This document shows, one piece after another, positions 26,202 to 35,122 of a DNA stretch of 64,000 nucleotides. Where the stretch lies: the NCBI GenBank assembly GCA_050633545.1, contig JBOEGS010000002.1, positions 620,001 to 684,000 on the forward strand, written 5' to 3'. Within the stretch, counting starts at the first letter, position 1. Every line of letters starts with the position of its first letter. Both the position numbers and the translations under genes were made by a program. Below the pieces are notes generated by a model. That model did no database searches, was not told the DNA's origin, and saw only the letters and a program-made list of their open reading frames with translations. The stretch comes from Litorivita sp050633545. GTDB lineage: Bacteria > Pseudomonadota > Alphaproteobacteria > Rhodobacterales > Rhodobacteraceae.

Positions 26202-26224
26202 CGTTCTAGCAGTGTGATCGCGGA

Positions 26225-27667
26225 TCAGGCGTCGAGCGCCCAGCCACCAACGGCTTTGATCTCGAGGAAATCCTCGATGCCGAAGATGCCGCCTTCGCGC
26301 CCGTTGCCCGATTGCTTCATGCCGCCGAACGGCGCACCGGGGCCGCGGGGTTGGCCGTTCATTTCGACCATGCCCGAGCGCAGCGCGCGCGCCATGCGGT
26401 TGGCTTTGCTGCCGTCTTGGGTTTGGACATAGTTGGTCAGGCCGTAGACCGTATCATTGGCCATTTCGATCGCTTCTTCTTCGCTGTCGAAGGGCGAGAT
26501 GCACAGCACGGGGCCGAAAATCTCTTCGCGGTAGATGGTCATATCGGGCGTCACATCGGCAAAGATCGTCGGACGCACATAGAAGCCGCGGTTGAAGCCT
26601 TCGGGACGGCCAGGGCCGCCAGCGACAAGGCGCGCGCCTTCCTCGATGCCTTTTTCAATCAGGCCTTGGATCTTGTTGAACTGCACCTCGTTCACAACGG
26701 GGCCGATATGGCGGCCTTCGTCATGCGCATTGCCGACTTGGACCTTGGCAACGGCGGCGGCGGCTTGCTCGACCGCTTGGTCATAGATCGAGCGCTCGAC
26801 GAGCATCCGGCTCGGCGCGTTGCACGATTGGCCGGAGTTGTTCATCATATGCATCACGCCGCGGCCGACGGCTTTTTCATCCGCATCGGCAAAGATCACA
26901 TTCGCGCCTTTGCCGCCCAGTTCCAGATGGACTTTTTTCACGGTTTCGGCGGCGGATTTCGAGATCGCGATACCGGCGCGGGTCGAGCCGGTGAAGGAGA
27001 CCATATCGACGTCTTTATGCGCTGTCAGCTGGCTGCCGACGCCCATACCATCACCGTTTACCAGGTTGAACACGCCTTTGGGGAAGCCTGCCGCATCAAC
27101 CATTTCGGCGAACAAGATCGCGTCAAGCGGGCTCTCTTCGGAGGGCTTGAGCACCATGGTGCAACCCGCAACTATTGCCGCCACAACTTTGAGCGTGACT
27201 TGGTTCATCGGCCAGTTCCAAGGTGTGATCAACGCGGCCACGCCAACGGGTTCATAGATGATGCGCGTATCGGCGAATTTTTCGGACAGGGGTTTGTTGT
27301 AGTCAAACCCTTTGGCGGCGCGGATGAAGTTTTTGATGTGCCCCATGCCTGCGCCGACTTGCGCCGTGCGGGCCAAATCGATCGGTGCGCCCATCTCGGT
27401 CGAGATGGCCTGCGCCATCTCTTCGGAGCGCGACATATAGACTTCGAGCAGCTTTTCGACCAGAGCGATGCGCTCTTCGGCAGGCGTCGCGGCCCATGCC
27501 GGCCAAGCGGCCTTGGCGGCGGCGACGGCGGCGTCGGTGTCAGCCTGATCGCCCAAGGAAATGACGGCGCAAACCTCTTCGGTCGAGGGATCGATCACAT
27601 TGTGGTCGCGCGGCGTGGCGGGATTGACCCATTCCCCATTGATGTAGAACTGGCGTTTCTCGATCAT
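26225..27667 (-). CDS. Aldehyde dehydrogenase
   Basis: The 480-residue protein is a complete ALDH: VAALITPWNWPMNQ, cofactor loop VSFTGSTRAG, catalytic glutamate in LELGGKGANV, catalytic cysteine in MNNSGQSCNAPSRM and the ending GGMKQSGNGREGG. It oxidises an aldehyde with NAD(P)+. The substrate is not predictable. AGGAGG just upstream of the ATG at 27667 decides the start over an ATG nine codons earlier. Confidence 0.93.
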   Translation of the reverse strand: MIEKRQFYINGEWVNPATPRDHNVIDPSTEEVCAVISLGDQADTDAAVAAAKAAWPAWAATPAEERIALVEKLLEVYMSRSEEMAQAISTEMGAPIDLARTAQVGAGMGHIKNFIRAAKGFDYNKPLSEKFADTRIIYEPVGVAALITPWNWPMNQVTLKVVAAIVAGCTMVLKPSEESPLDAILFAEMVDAAGFPKGVFNLVNGDGMGVGSQLTAHKDVDMVSFTGSTRAGIAISKSAAETVKKVHLELGGKGANVIFADADEKAVGRGVMHMMNNSGQSCNAPSRMLVERSIYDQAVEQAAAAVAKVQVGNAHDEGRHIGPVVNEVQFNKIQGLIEKGIEEGARLVAGGPGRPEGFNRGFYVRPTIFADVTPDMTIYREEIFGPVLCISPFDSEEEAIEMANDTVYGLTNYVQTQDGSKANRMARALRSGMVEMNGQPRGPGAPFGGMKQSGNGREGGIFGIEDFLEIKAVGGWALDA

Positions 27668-27852
27668 GATCTTCCTCCTAGGATGTCTGCCCAACCGGCG
27701 CTTTCCGCTATGCGGGATCGTCTGCCGCTGGATTCGTGAGGCACTTTGTCACCCCGCCCCCAGAGCCGCAAGGGAGGGGGTGTAAAATTGCCTGATGGTT
27801 ATTAACTCGACGTAAGGTTACAAACGCGCAACGCAATAGGAGGACCACAAAA

Positions 27853-28506
27853 ATGGCTCTACGTATCAATGACACCGTTCCGAATTTCACCGCTCAAACC
27901 GATCAAGGCGAGATCAAGTTTCACGACTGGATTGGCGACAGCTGGGCGATCCTGTTCTCCCACCCCAAAGATTTCACCCCCGTTTGCACGACCGAATTCG
28001 GCGCCGTGGCGCAATTGGCCGCGGAATGGGAAAAGCGCGGCACCAAAGTGATTGGCCTGTCGGTGGATGGCGCCGACGAGCACAAGCAGTGGAAAGGCGA
28101 CATCGAAAGCTTTGCCGGTGCCAAAGCAGGGTTCCCGATCATTGCCGATACCGATCTGGCCGTGTCCAAAGCGTTTGATATGCTGCCAGCAGATGCCTAT
28201 TTGCCCGATGGCCGCACCCCGGCCCATAGCGCGACGGTGCGTTCGGTGTTCATCATCAGCCCTGACAAAAAGCTGCAACTGTCGATGACCTATCCGATGT
28301 CCGTGGGCCGTAACTTTGCCGAAGTGCTGCGCGCGCTCGACGGGTTGCAGCGCACCTTCGGGCAGCCTCTGGCGACCCCTGCGAACTGGGAAACAGGTCA
28401 GGACGTGATCGTCGCGCTGAGCCTGACAGACGATCAGGCGCGCGAGAAATTCGGCGAGATCGACGTCAAACTGCCCTATCTGCGCACCACCAAATCGCCT
28501 GCGTAG
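27853..28506 (+). CDS. 1-Cys peroxiredoxin (Prx6 type)
   Basis: The 217-residue protein has the peroxidatic C45 in SHPKDFTPVCTTEFG and no other cysteine, which marks a 1-Cys (Prx6) peroxiredoxin. The C-terminal dimerisation part LPYLRTTKSP is conserved. It reduces hydrogen peroxide and alkyl hydroperoxides; the reductant is probably glutathione or another thiol. AGGAGG precedes the ATG. A terminator-like hairpin follows at 28580-28613. Confidence 0.93.
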   Translation: MALRINDTVPNFTAQTDQGEIKFHDWIGDSWAILFSHPKDFTPVCTTEFGAVAQLAAEWEKRGTKVIGLSVDGADEHKQWKGDIESFAGAKAGFPIIADTDLAVSKAFDMLPADAYLPDGRTPAHSATVRSVFIISPDKKLQLSMTYPMSVGRNFAEVLRALDGLQRTFGQPLATPANWETGQDVIVALSLTDDQAREKFGEIDVKLPYLRTTKSPA

Positions 28507-28569
28507 GGCTGCGGTCCGTGCCCCGACGGGCACGGCCATGCGCGGCGGTTGATCGCGCCGAGGCAGATG

Positions 28570-29370
28570 TTCTTGCAAGCCCCCGGCCCGTTTGGGCCCG
28601 GGGGTTTTCTTTTGTCGTGCAACGCTTTTGTGGCGCTTTCGCCGATTGCTTTCTCCGATATCACCGGCGGCGCGGCCTATGCTGCGGATGACGGCCATGA
28701 TGATGGCGGTTCAGATGGCCATGACGGCGGTCACGAAGGTGGACAAGGCAGCGGTAAAGGACAAGGCGGCGAAAATTCTGGCGAGCATGGTAGCGATGGT
28801 CATGAAGAACGCGGCTCTGCAGGGCAGGGTCAGGGCGGCCCAGATGCCGACAGCGAAGGCCGCGGGCCGCAGCATGGAGCCGGCGATGGGACAAGCGGCA
28901 CCCGTCCGGTATGGGCGAAGGAAGGTATTCCAGAGGTCGAACTTGGCCGCTTGAATGTCGCAGGTTCGCCCGATCACGTTCTGTCTCAAGCGATGGCCGA
29001 AGCAATCTCCAATTTCACACCCGAAATGGCGGCCTTCTACTCGCTGTCTTTGCCTGAAGTGATTGATCTGCTGACCAATGATTTCGGTAATGTGACGATG
29101 ATCGACTCGCCGCTGGAAAACCTTGGTCTACTCAAGGATGCCTTGGACGGCACCTCGGTTTTGACTACCGATCTGGGTGTGGTGAATTCCACCTCGGTTC
29201 TGGCCGCGGTATTGTTGGGTTCGGCATCGGAAAAGACCGTGACGGTTTCTCCCGAGGCTGCCTATGCGGTGGGTATCATCCTTGGTTTCGAGATGACTGA
29301 AGCCGAAGCCGCGGCCTTGGTCGCAGATGCCGAATCGATCCGTGAAGCCATCTTGGAAGGACACGGCTAA
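28570..29370 (+). CDS. Conserved secreted protein with Gly/His/Asp-rich N-terminal region (start uncertain)
   Basis: With the ATG at 28570 the frame encodes 266 residues. It has a signal-like stretch (FLLSCNAFVALSPIAF, then GGAAYA just before ADDGHDDGG). A low-complexity region of about 80 residues follows, rich in Gly, His, Asp and Ser. A helical domain comes next, starting RPVWAKEGIPEVELGRL. I recall similar conserved hypothetical proteins in Rhodobacterales. The histidine/aspartate-rich part could bind metal, but that is speculation. The peroxiredoxin terminator falls inside the first codons, so starts at a TTG (28612) or GTG (28630) are as likely as the ATG at 28570; the reading frame itself is not in doubt. 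Confidence 0.6.
   Translation, partial: FLQAPGPFGPGGFLLSCNAFVALSPIAFSDITGGAAYAADDGHDDGGSDGHDGGHEGGQGSGKGQGGENSGEHGSDGHEERGSAGQGQGGPDADSEGRGPQHGAGDGTSGTRPVWAKEGIPEVELGRLNVAGSPDHVLSQAMAEAISNFTPEMAAFYSLSLPEVIDLLTNDFGNVTMIDSPLENLGLLKDALDGTSVLTTDLGVVNSTSVLAAVLLGSASEKTVTVSPEAAYAVGIILGFEMTEAEAAALVADAESIREAILEGHG
28580..28613 (+). terminator. Terminator-like hairpin after the peroxiredoxin gene
   Basis: A strong GC-rich hairpin around CCCCCGGCCC ... GGGCCCGGGGG is followed by TTTTCTTTT. It lies 74 bases after the peroxiredoxin stop and inside the only long 5' extension of the next reading frame. Confidence 0.85.
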
Positions 29371-29429
29371 TCGATCCTGCCAACAGGATGAAGATGTTCA
29401 ACAGGCGGCGCTGTTTCCCAGCGCCGCCG
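29371..29429 (+). terminator. Possible terminator after the Gly/His-rich protein gene
   Basis: GGCGGCGCTG pairs with CAGCGCCGCC across a short loop (29404-29428). Only GATTTC follows, so the T-run is weak. Confidence 0.45.
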
Positions 29430-29717
29430 ATTTCGGGGTCACATTAAACCCGGACTGCGCGGGGGGGGGGCGCTCAACCTGTTTGGTGAGAAGGATGTGA
29501 CAGGCACATGGACCCATACCGTGCCTGTCGTCGCCGGACCGCACGCCGACGTGAACACCAGCGTTCGCAGCACGGCCCTGATGGTCAACGTTGTCTATGT
29601 CCCTCTGGAGGCGCAACGCTGCTACCTGCGAATGGCAACAGTTCGCCGCAAATTCCGCTGACCATTGATAACAACGCGCATGTGATTTCCTTCGGCGTTC
29701 GTATCCCGCTGAACTAA
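29430..29717 (+). pseudogene. Decayed outer-membrane beta-barrel C-terminal fragment with G10 tract
   Basis: One frame reads ALNLFGEKDVTGTWTHTVPVV and on to LMVNVVYVPL; a second frame continues with IPLTIDNNAHVISFGVRIPLN and a stop at 29715-29717. The alternating hydrophobic pattern and the ending resemble the last strands of a small outer-membrane barrel. The coding sense passes from one frame to the other near 29610, so at least one frameshift has occurred. A run of ten G at 29461-29470 precedes the readable part, and no start codon or full-length N-terminus is found. I read this as the 3' remnant of an outer-membrane protein gene; the parent family is unknown. Confidence 0.4.
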
Positions 29718-29964
29718 ACATGCCTAAGCGCGCAGACATATTTGCAGCGCAGATATCGAGCAAACCACCGGTCCCGTCGCAATCGCGGCGGGGCTTTGCT
29801 TTGCTTCATGCCGCTCGTAGGCGCAGCCTGAAGGGCAATATGTTTCGAAATGTCCGGTCTTTGTGGACCTCGGATGGTTGGATCCTCGCCGCGGGTTAAT
29901 CGAGACGAAACCTTCTGCATGCTAACGCAGAGCCATGAAAAAGCTCGACCTGTCTGCCTTACCT
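29718..29964. other. Intergenic segment with no recognised gene
   Basis: I see no gene here. A short plus-strand frame starts ATGAAAAAGCTCGACCTG at 29935 but does not look conserved. The stretch CCGTCGCAATCGCGGCGGGGC near 29775 can fold, without a clear terminator. Confidence 0.35.
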
Positions 29965-30135
29965 CTAATGACTTCCGGATTGGCCTTTGACGCCTTCGAT
30001 GGAATTGCCGCCCGTATGCCAGCGCGCGAACATCACGGCGTTGGTCAACTGGGGCATCGTTTGCGGCATCACCAGATACCCCGAGGTTTTGGGCTTTTTA
30101 GACGAATGAAACACCAAAGGATTGAACCCGCGACT
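29965..30135 (-). pseudogene. C-terminal remnant of an unrecognised gene
   Basis: On the minus strand a stretch ending at 29965 reads FNPLVFHSSKKPKTSGYL, then VMPQTMPQLTNAVMFARWHT and ends SIEGVKGQSGSH before a TAG stop. Codon use is like that of genuine local genes. No start codon or conserved upstream sequence follows, because the chemoreceptor gene begins at 30173. I take it as the surviving 3' end of a gene cut off when its 5' part was replaced. The family was not recognised. The upstream limit is approximate. Confidence 0.35.
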
Positions 30136-30172
30136 GACACCCGCGCGGCGATCCTGCGTTGAGGAGAGAGCC

Positions 30173-31720
30173 ATGAGCCAAACCGATTTGTTGAAAGAAC
30201 CTCGTGCACGCGCGATCCGGATTGTCCTTGCGGCCAATCTGGTGCTGGCGGTGCTGCCGCCTGCTGTGGCCTATAGCGTGGGCAATCCTGCGATGCTCAT
30301 CGGGCTGTTTTCCGGCGGGCTCTGCGCCTTGGCCTTTGCTCTTTATGCGGGCGGTGGAGCAATGGCGCGCGCTGGTGTCGGCAGCGCATTGATCGGTCAG
30401 GTCGCTCTGGTCACTGCGGCATTGGCGGGGCATCCTTGGCAAACCGATAGCCACATGTTGTTTTTCGCGGCGCTGGCGATGCTGATCATCATGATCGACA
30501 GTCGCGCCATTCTGGCCGCGACCGTTTTGATCGTGCTCCACCACTTGTCGCTCAGTATTCTAATGCCTGCGATGATCTACCCTGGCGGTGATTTGTTTGG
30601 CAATGTGGCGCGCACATTGATCCACGGGGCCGTGGTTGCGGTCGAAACGGCCGTGTTGATTTATTCGGTGCAGGTCCGGATCACGCAAACCCGCGCCATG
30701 GCAGAGGACGGGGCCAAACTTTCCGCCGCCTTGTCGCAACTGGAAAAAGACACCGCAGAGATTTCGCGCTCGCAGTCAGAGCAAACTACAGTGGTTGATG
30801 CGCTGCGCCTTGGGCTGACCCGCTTGTCCGCGGGGGATTTGGGCTACCAGATCGGCACGCGCTTCCCGAACCAGTATGAAGACCTGCGCGAGGCGTTTAA
30901 TTCTGCGCTTCAGGCGCTCCATAAGGCGATGAATGATGTCCTGATGCGCGCCGATTCTATTCGGAGCGAAACCGGCGGCATCTCCGCCGCCGCACTCAGC
31001 CTGTCGCAACGCACCGAAGAGCAGGCCTCGTCTTTGGCTGAAATGACCAATACAGTCACACGCATTTCCGAAGGCATGAAGCTGTCGAGCAAAGACGCTG
31101 GCGATGCGCGGGAGGCAACGCTTTTGGCGCGTGATCGGGCGGATACCGGCACCAATGTGGTGGATCGCGCCGTGGTAGCGATGGGCGAAATTGAAAGCTC
31201 GTCCAAGGAAATCCAGATGATCACCGATATGATCGAAGATATTGCCTTCCAAACCAACCTTCTGGCGCTCAACGCAGGGGTTGAGGCCGCCCGCGCCGGT
31301 GCGGCGGGCCAAGGTTTCTCGGTGGTGGCTTCCGAAGTGCGGGCGCTTGCGCAACGCTCCTCCGAAGCCGCGCGTAACATCAATGCCCTGATTGAACGCT
31401 CCGGTGCACAGGTGGCCAGCGGCGTGAAACTGGTGCGTGAAACCGGTGAGGTCCTGAGCGAAATTCGCGACTCGATCCGCTCGGTTGCTGAGAAAGCGGG
31501 TCATATTTCGCAAGCAGTCTCCGAGCAGTCGGGCGGGATCGACAAGATCACCGCAACGATGACCGCCCTTGACCGCGTGACCCAAGAGAATGCTGCGATG
31601 TTCGAGGAAACCACCGCGTCCAGCGTCGGGTTGACGTCGAATACGGATCGCTTGACCGAGACCATCGCGCGTTTCGTGCAACCCTCCGCCGATGCGGCTG
31701 GCAGTAACCGCGCTGCATAG
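30173..31720 (+). CDS. Methyl-accepting chemotaxis protein
   Basis: The 515-residue chemoreceptor has about six hydrophobic helices in the first 185 residues and no large periplasmic sensor, so it may sense membrane-related or cytoplasmic signals. A coiled-coil signalling region follows, with the conserved hairpin tip EDIAFQTNLLALNAGVEAAR and GFSVVASEVRALAQRS. It should dock CheA/CheW. It has no chemotaxis genes nearby. GAGGAGAGAGCC precedes the ATG at 30173. A terminator lies at 31762-31793. Confidence 0.9.
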   Translation: MSQTDLLKEPRARAIRIVLAANLVLAVLPPAVAYSVGNPAMLIGLFSGGLCALAFALYAGGGAMARAGVGSALIGQVALVTAALAGHPWQTDSHMLFFAALAMLIIMIDSRAILAATVLIVLHHLSLSILMPAMIYPGGDLFGNVARTLIHGAVVAVETAVLIYSVQVRITQTRAMAEDGAKLSAALSQLEKDTAEISRSQSEQTTVVDALRLGLTRLSAGDLGYQIGTRFPNQYEDLREAFNSALQALHKAMNDVLMRADSIRSETGGISAAALSLSQRTEEQASSLAEMTNTVTRISEGMKLSSKDAGDAREATLLARDRADTGTNVVDRAVVAMGEIESSSKEIQMITDMIEDIAFQTNLLALNAGVEAARAGAAGQGFSVVASEVRALAQRSSEAARNINALIERSGAQVASGVKLVRETGEVLSEIRDSIRSVAEKAGHISQAVSEQSGGIDKITATMTALDRVTQENAAMFEETTASSVGLTSNTDRLTETIARFVQPSADAAGSNRAA

Positions 31721-31761
31721 CGGACGGATCGTCATCGGCAGGTCGTCGGCACTGGCAACTC

Positions 31762-31793
31762 AAAAAGGCCCCGCGTCGCGCGGGGCCTTTTCT
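31762..31793 (+). terminator. Intrinsic terminator after the chemoreceptor gene
   Basis: The stem AAAAGGCCCCGCG / CGCGGGGCCTTTT with a TC-containing loop and T-run ends the chemoreceptor transcript; its A-run side could also serve the opposite strand. Confidence 0.9.
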
Positions 31794-31843
31794 GTTCGTG
31801 TCGTGTTGCCTCATCACAGTGACAGGCAATTTTCCAAAACTAA

Positions 31844-32818
31844 TTATGCGGCCTTACGGCGGCGCATGCCAAGCGCGGCGATGCCCCCGAGCAACAGCAA
31901 ACCCGTGCCGGGCAACGGCACGGGCGCGGCAATATCGCTGAGCACGGCGGCCGAAAATTCGTTGGCCCATTCGGCGTGGACCGTGGCGCTCGGATGAACG
32001 GGATCGGCAAGCGTGTAGGCGTCCGCGAGGCTCAAATCATACTGCGGATTGCCGAATTCATCATAGCCGGTAAAGGTGCAGTTTTCCGCATCATCGGGCC
32101 CGAAAAACGTCGGCGCGCAAGCTCCGATAGTGGTAATGCCAAAGGCCAGAGGATCGGCGGCAATCCGTGCCGAGGCGGCATCGAAATCGGGCACGATGAT
32201 GTTGATCCCGTCTGCCTCAAGCCCCGCGAGACGGCTCAGGAAATAGGCGTTGAAGTCTTGGCGCAGGGGGGCAAAAGGCGACGGTCCCGTCGCGCCGGGT
32301 GTGAGCGGCACAACAAAATCATCGAATGGTCCCAAGCCCGCAATCGCGTAGATCGCGTCGATCAGATGATCGACCGTATCCGTGACATCAAAGAGCGGAT
32401 CAAATGCGTTTTGGAAAATGTCGTTCGATCCCATCAAGATCGAGACCAATGGATTTGCCCCTGCGCTGCCCGCATCGCCCGAGGCAATAAACGTGGTGAC
32501 CTGATCGCCCAAAGTGGCATAGGCGTTCAGCGCCGGATTGGTGTAGGGGGCGTTCAAGTTCACTGGTCCAGCGGTCGCACCGCCCAATGCGTAATTGCCG
32601 CTGACGGCAAAGTCGCCGGCGATGATTTCTGCATAGGTCTCGCCGTTGGAGAAACGACCCTCAAAGCTTGGCGCAGTGGTGAAAGGGAAAAATTTCCCAT
32701 CATCTGTCAGGCTGTCGCCAAAGGCGAAATAGCTGGTGTAAGTGTCGGCCAATGTTGCGGCGCCCAAAGGTGCGGCAACACATGCGGCGATGGCCGCTGT
32801 GAAAATTGCGTGTTTCAT
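31844..32818 (-). CDS. GDSL/SGNH esterase with VPLPA-type C-terminal sorting signal
   Basis: The 324-residue protein has a signal peptide (cleavage near PLGA-ATLA). The SGNH motifs are FGDSLTDDG with S36, the later LMGSNDIF, and DPVHPSATVHAEW with the Asp-His of the triad. The C-terminus is VPLPGTGLLLLGGIAALGMR followed by a basic tail, the pattern of VPLPA-CTERM proteins processed by exosortase-like enzymes. It should be an exported esterase or lipase anchored at the surface or in exopolysaccharide. No exosortase gene is in the window. GGAGG precedes the ATG. Confidence 0.9.
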   Translation of the reverse strand: MKHAIFTAAIAACVAAPLGAATLADTYTSYFAFGDSLTDDGKFFPFTTAPSFEGRFSNGETYAEIIAGDFAVSGNYALGGATAGPVNLNAPYTNPALNAYATLGDQVTTFIASGDAGSAGANPLVSILMGSNDIFQNAFDPLFDVTDTVDHLIDAIYAIAGLGPFDDFVVPLTPGATGPSPFAPLRQDFNAYFLSRLAGLEADGINIIVPDFDAASARIAADPLAFGITTIGACAPTFFGPDDAENCTFTGYDEFGNPQYDLSLADAYTLADPVHPSATVHAEWANEFSAAVLSDIAAPVPLPGTGLLLLGGIAALGMRRRKAA

Positions 32819-32933
32819 TTTTTCCTCCCAGTAAGACCTGAAAGGCTAGCTTCGGAAATATCTTTCGCAAAGCGGAACGTTAGGTCACTGCCGTGAACCG
32901 CAGCCTCGGAGCCTATGAGTCCAGATTTTCCTA

Positions 32934-32963
32934 CAAAAAAGGCCCCCGCATGTCGCGGGAGCC
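32934..32963 (-). terminator. Intrinsic terminator downstream of pnp
   Basis: On the minus strand GGCTCCCGCGACATGCGGGGGCC is followed by TTTTTT. It lies 27 bases past the pnp stop codon. Confidence 0.88.
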
Positions 32964-32989
32964 CGAATATCATAAAGGTGGTAGAAGAA

Positions 32990-35122
32990 TCAGTCTTCGG
33001 CTTTTTCCGGCACGATCTCTTCGCCGGTTTCCTGATCGACCATCTTCATCGACAGGCGCACCTTGCCGCGATCATCAAAGCCGAGCAGTTTGACCTTCAC
33101 GTCTTGGCCTTCTTTGAGGACATCCGACGGGTGGTTCAAGCGACGGTTCTCGATCTGGCTGACGTGCACAAGGCCGTCGCGCTTGCCAAAGAAGTTCACG
33201 AAGGCGCCGAAATCGACGATCTTCACGACCTTACCATCGTAGATCTGGCCTTCTTCGGGCTCTGCCACGATCGAATGGATCATGTCATAGGCCTTTTTGA
33301 TGGCCTCGCCGTTGGGGCTTGCGATCTTGATGATGCCTTCGTCGTTGATATCGACTTTGGCGCCCGACACTTCAACGATCTCGCGGATCACTTTGCCGCC
33401 CGAACCGATCACTTCACGGATTTTGTCGGTGGGGATCTGCATGGTCTCGATCCGCGGTGCGTGCACCGAGAAGTCCGCCGCGCCGGTCAGCGCTTTGTTC
33501 ATCTCGCCAAGGATATGCAAACGGCCGTCTTTCGCCTGCGCGAGGGCCTTTTCCATGATCTCGGGGGTGATGCCCGCAACCTTGATGTCCATCTGCAGCG
33601 AGGTGATACCGTTTTCGGTGCCTGCCACTTTGAAGTCCATATCGCCAAGGTGATCTTCGTCGCCAAGGATGTCGGTCAAGATTGCATAGGAGCCGTCCTC
33701 TTCGAGGATCAGGCCCATGGCCACACCGGCAACCGCCGATTTGAGCGGAACGCCCGCATCCATCATCGACAAGGAGCCGCCGCAAACCGATGCCATCGAC
33801 GAAGAGCCGTTGGATTCGGTGATTTCCGACACAACCCGCAAGGTGTAGGGGAAATCGGTGGCCGCAGGCAGAACCGCCTGAAGCGCGCGCCATGCCAGTT
33901 TGCCGTGGCCGATCTCGCGACGACCAGGCGAGCCAACGCGGCCCACTTCACCAACCGAATAGGGAGGGAAGTTATAGTGCAGCAGGAAGTTCGATTTATA
34001 GGTGCCGGTCAGCGCATCGATCATCTGCTCGTCGTCGCCGGTGCCCAGCGTGGTGATCACGAGGCCTTGGGTCTCGCCTCGGGTGAAGAGCGCCGAGCCG
34101 TGGGTGCGCGGCAAGAGGCCGGTTTCGCACACAATCGGACGCACCGTGGTGGTGTCACGGCCATCGATCCGCTTGCCGGTTTTCACGACATCGCCGCGCA
34201 GAACCGAGCTTTCGAGCTTCTTCAAAGCCGAGCCGAGGTTTTCATCGGCCAGTTGCTCTTCGGAGAGTGCTTCTTTGATCGCGGCTTTTGCTGCCGCAAC
34301 CGCAGTGGTGCGCTCTTGCTTGTCGGTGATCGCGTAAGCGGCGCGGATTTTGTCCTCGCCCACGGCTTTCACGGCGGCGAAGAGGTCGGAGTAATCCGCA
34401 GGCTGGAAGTCGAACGGCTCTTTGGCGGCATCTTCGGCCAGATCAATGATCAGGTCGATCACCGGCTGGATGCTGTCATGGGCGAATTTCACCGCGCCAA
34501 GCATTTCTTCTTCGGTCAGCTCATAGGCTTCCGATTCCACCATCATCACGGCGTCTTTGGTGCCTGCCACAACCAGATCGAGACGCTGCTCGGGGTTGTC
34601 GCGCAGCTTGTGCATGTCTTCGACTTCGGGGTTGAGGATGTATTCGCCATCGACAAAACCGACGCGGGCGCCGGCGATCGGACCCATGAAAGGCGCGCCC
34701 GAAATGGTCAAAGCCGCCGAAGCCGCGATCATCGCAACCATATCAGGGTCGTTGACCAGATCGTGGCTCAGCACGGTGCACATCACCAGAACTTCGTTCT
34801 TGAAGCCCGGAACAAACAGCGGGCGGATCGGACGGTCGATCAGACGCGCGGTCAGCGTCTCTTTTTCCGTCGGACGCGCTTCGCGTTTGAAGAAACCGCC
34901 GGGCACTTTACCCGCGGCATAGTATTTCTCTTGGTAGTGAACCGTCAGCGGGAAGAAGTCCTGCCCCGGTTTTTGTTGCTTGGCGAACGTTACGTTGGCC
35001 ATGACCGAGGTCTCGCCCAATGTGGCGATGACGGTGCCGTCGGCCTGACGGGCAACCTTGCCCGTTTCCAGTGTCAGCTCTTCTTCGCCCCACTGGATGG
35101 ATTTTTTCACTTCGTTGAACAT
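32990..35122 (-). CDS. pnp: Polyribonucleotide nucleotidyltransferase (PNPase)
   Basis: The 710-residue protein has two RNase PH-like domains (about 1-145 and 320-540), a KH domain at about 560-615 (DKIREVIGSGGKVIREI) and an S1 domain (GQIYDGKVVKIVDFGAFVNF) near the C-terminus. It degrades RNA phosphorolytically in the RNA degradosome. RPIRPLFVPGF and EPFDFQPADYSD are also typical. A long leader (35123-35656) precedes it, with a hairpin beside the ribosome-binding site, so post-transcriptional control is likely. Confidence 0.97.
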   Translation of the reverse strand: MFNEVKKSIQWGEEELTLETGKVARQADGTVIATLGETSVMANVTFAKQQKPGQDFFPLTVHYQEKYYAAGKVPGGFFKREARPTEKETLTARLIDRPIRPLFVPGFKNEVLVMCTVLSHDLVNDPDMVAMIAASAALTISGAPFMGPIAGARVGFVDGEYILNPEVEDMHKLRDNPEQRLDLVVAGTKDAVMMVESEAYELTEEEMLGAVKFAHDSIQPVIDLIIDLAEDAAKEPFDFQPADYSDLFAAVKAVGEDKIRAAYAITDKQERTTAVAAAKAAIKEALSEEQLADENLGSALKKLESSVLRGDVVKTGKRIDGRDTTTVRPIVCETGLLPRTHGSALFTRGETQGLVITTLGTGDDEQMIDALTGTYKSNFLLHYNFPPYSVGEVGRVGSPGRREIGHGKLAWRALQAVLPAATDFPYTLRVVSEITESNGSSSMASVCGGSLSMMDAGVPLKSAVAGVAMGLILEEDGSYAILTDILGDEDHLGDMDFKVAGTENGITSLQMDIKVAGITPEIMEKALAQAKDGRLHILGEMNKALTGAADFSVHAPRIETMQIPTDKIREVIGSGGKVIREIVEVSGAKVDINDEGIIKIASPNGEAIKKAYDMIHSIVAEPEEGQIYDGKVVKIVDFGAFVNFFGKRDGLVHVSQIENRRLNHPSDVLKEGQDVKVKLLGFDDRGKVRLSMKMVDQETGEEIVPEKAED

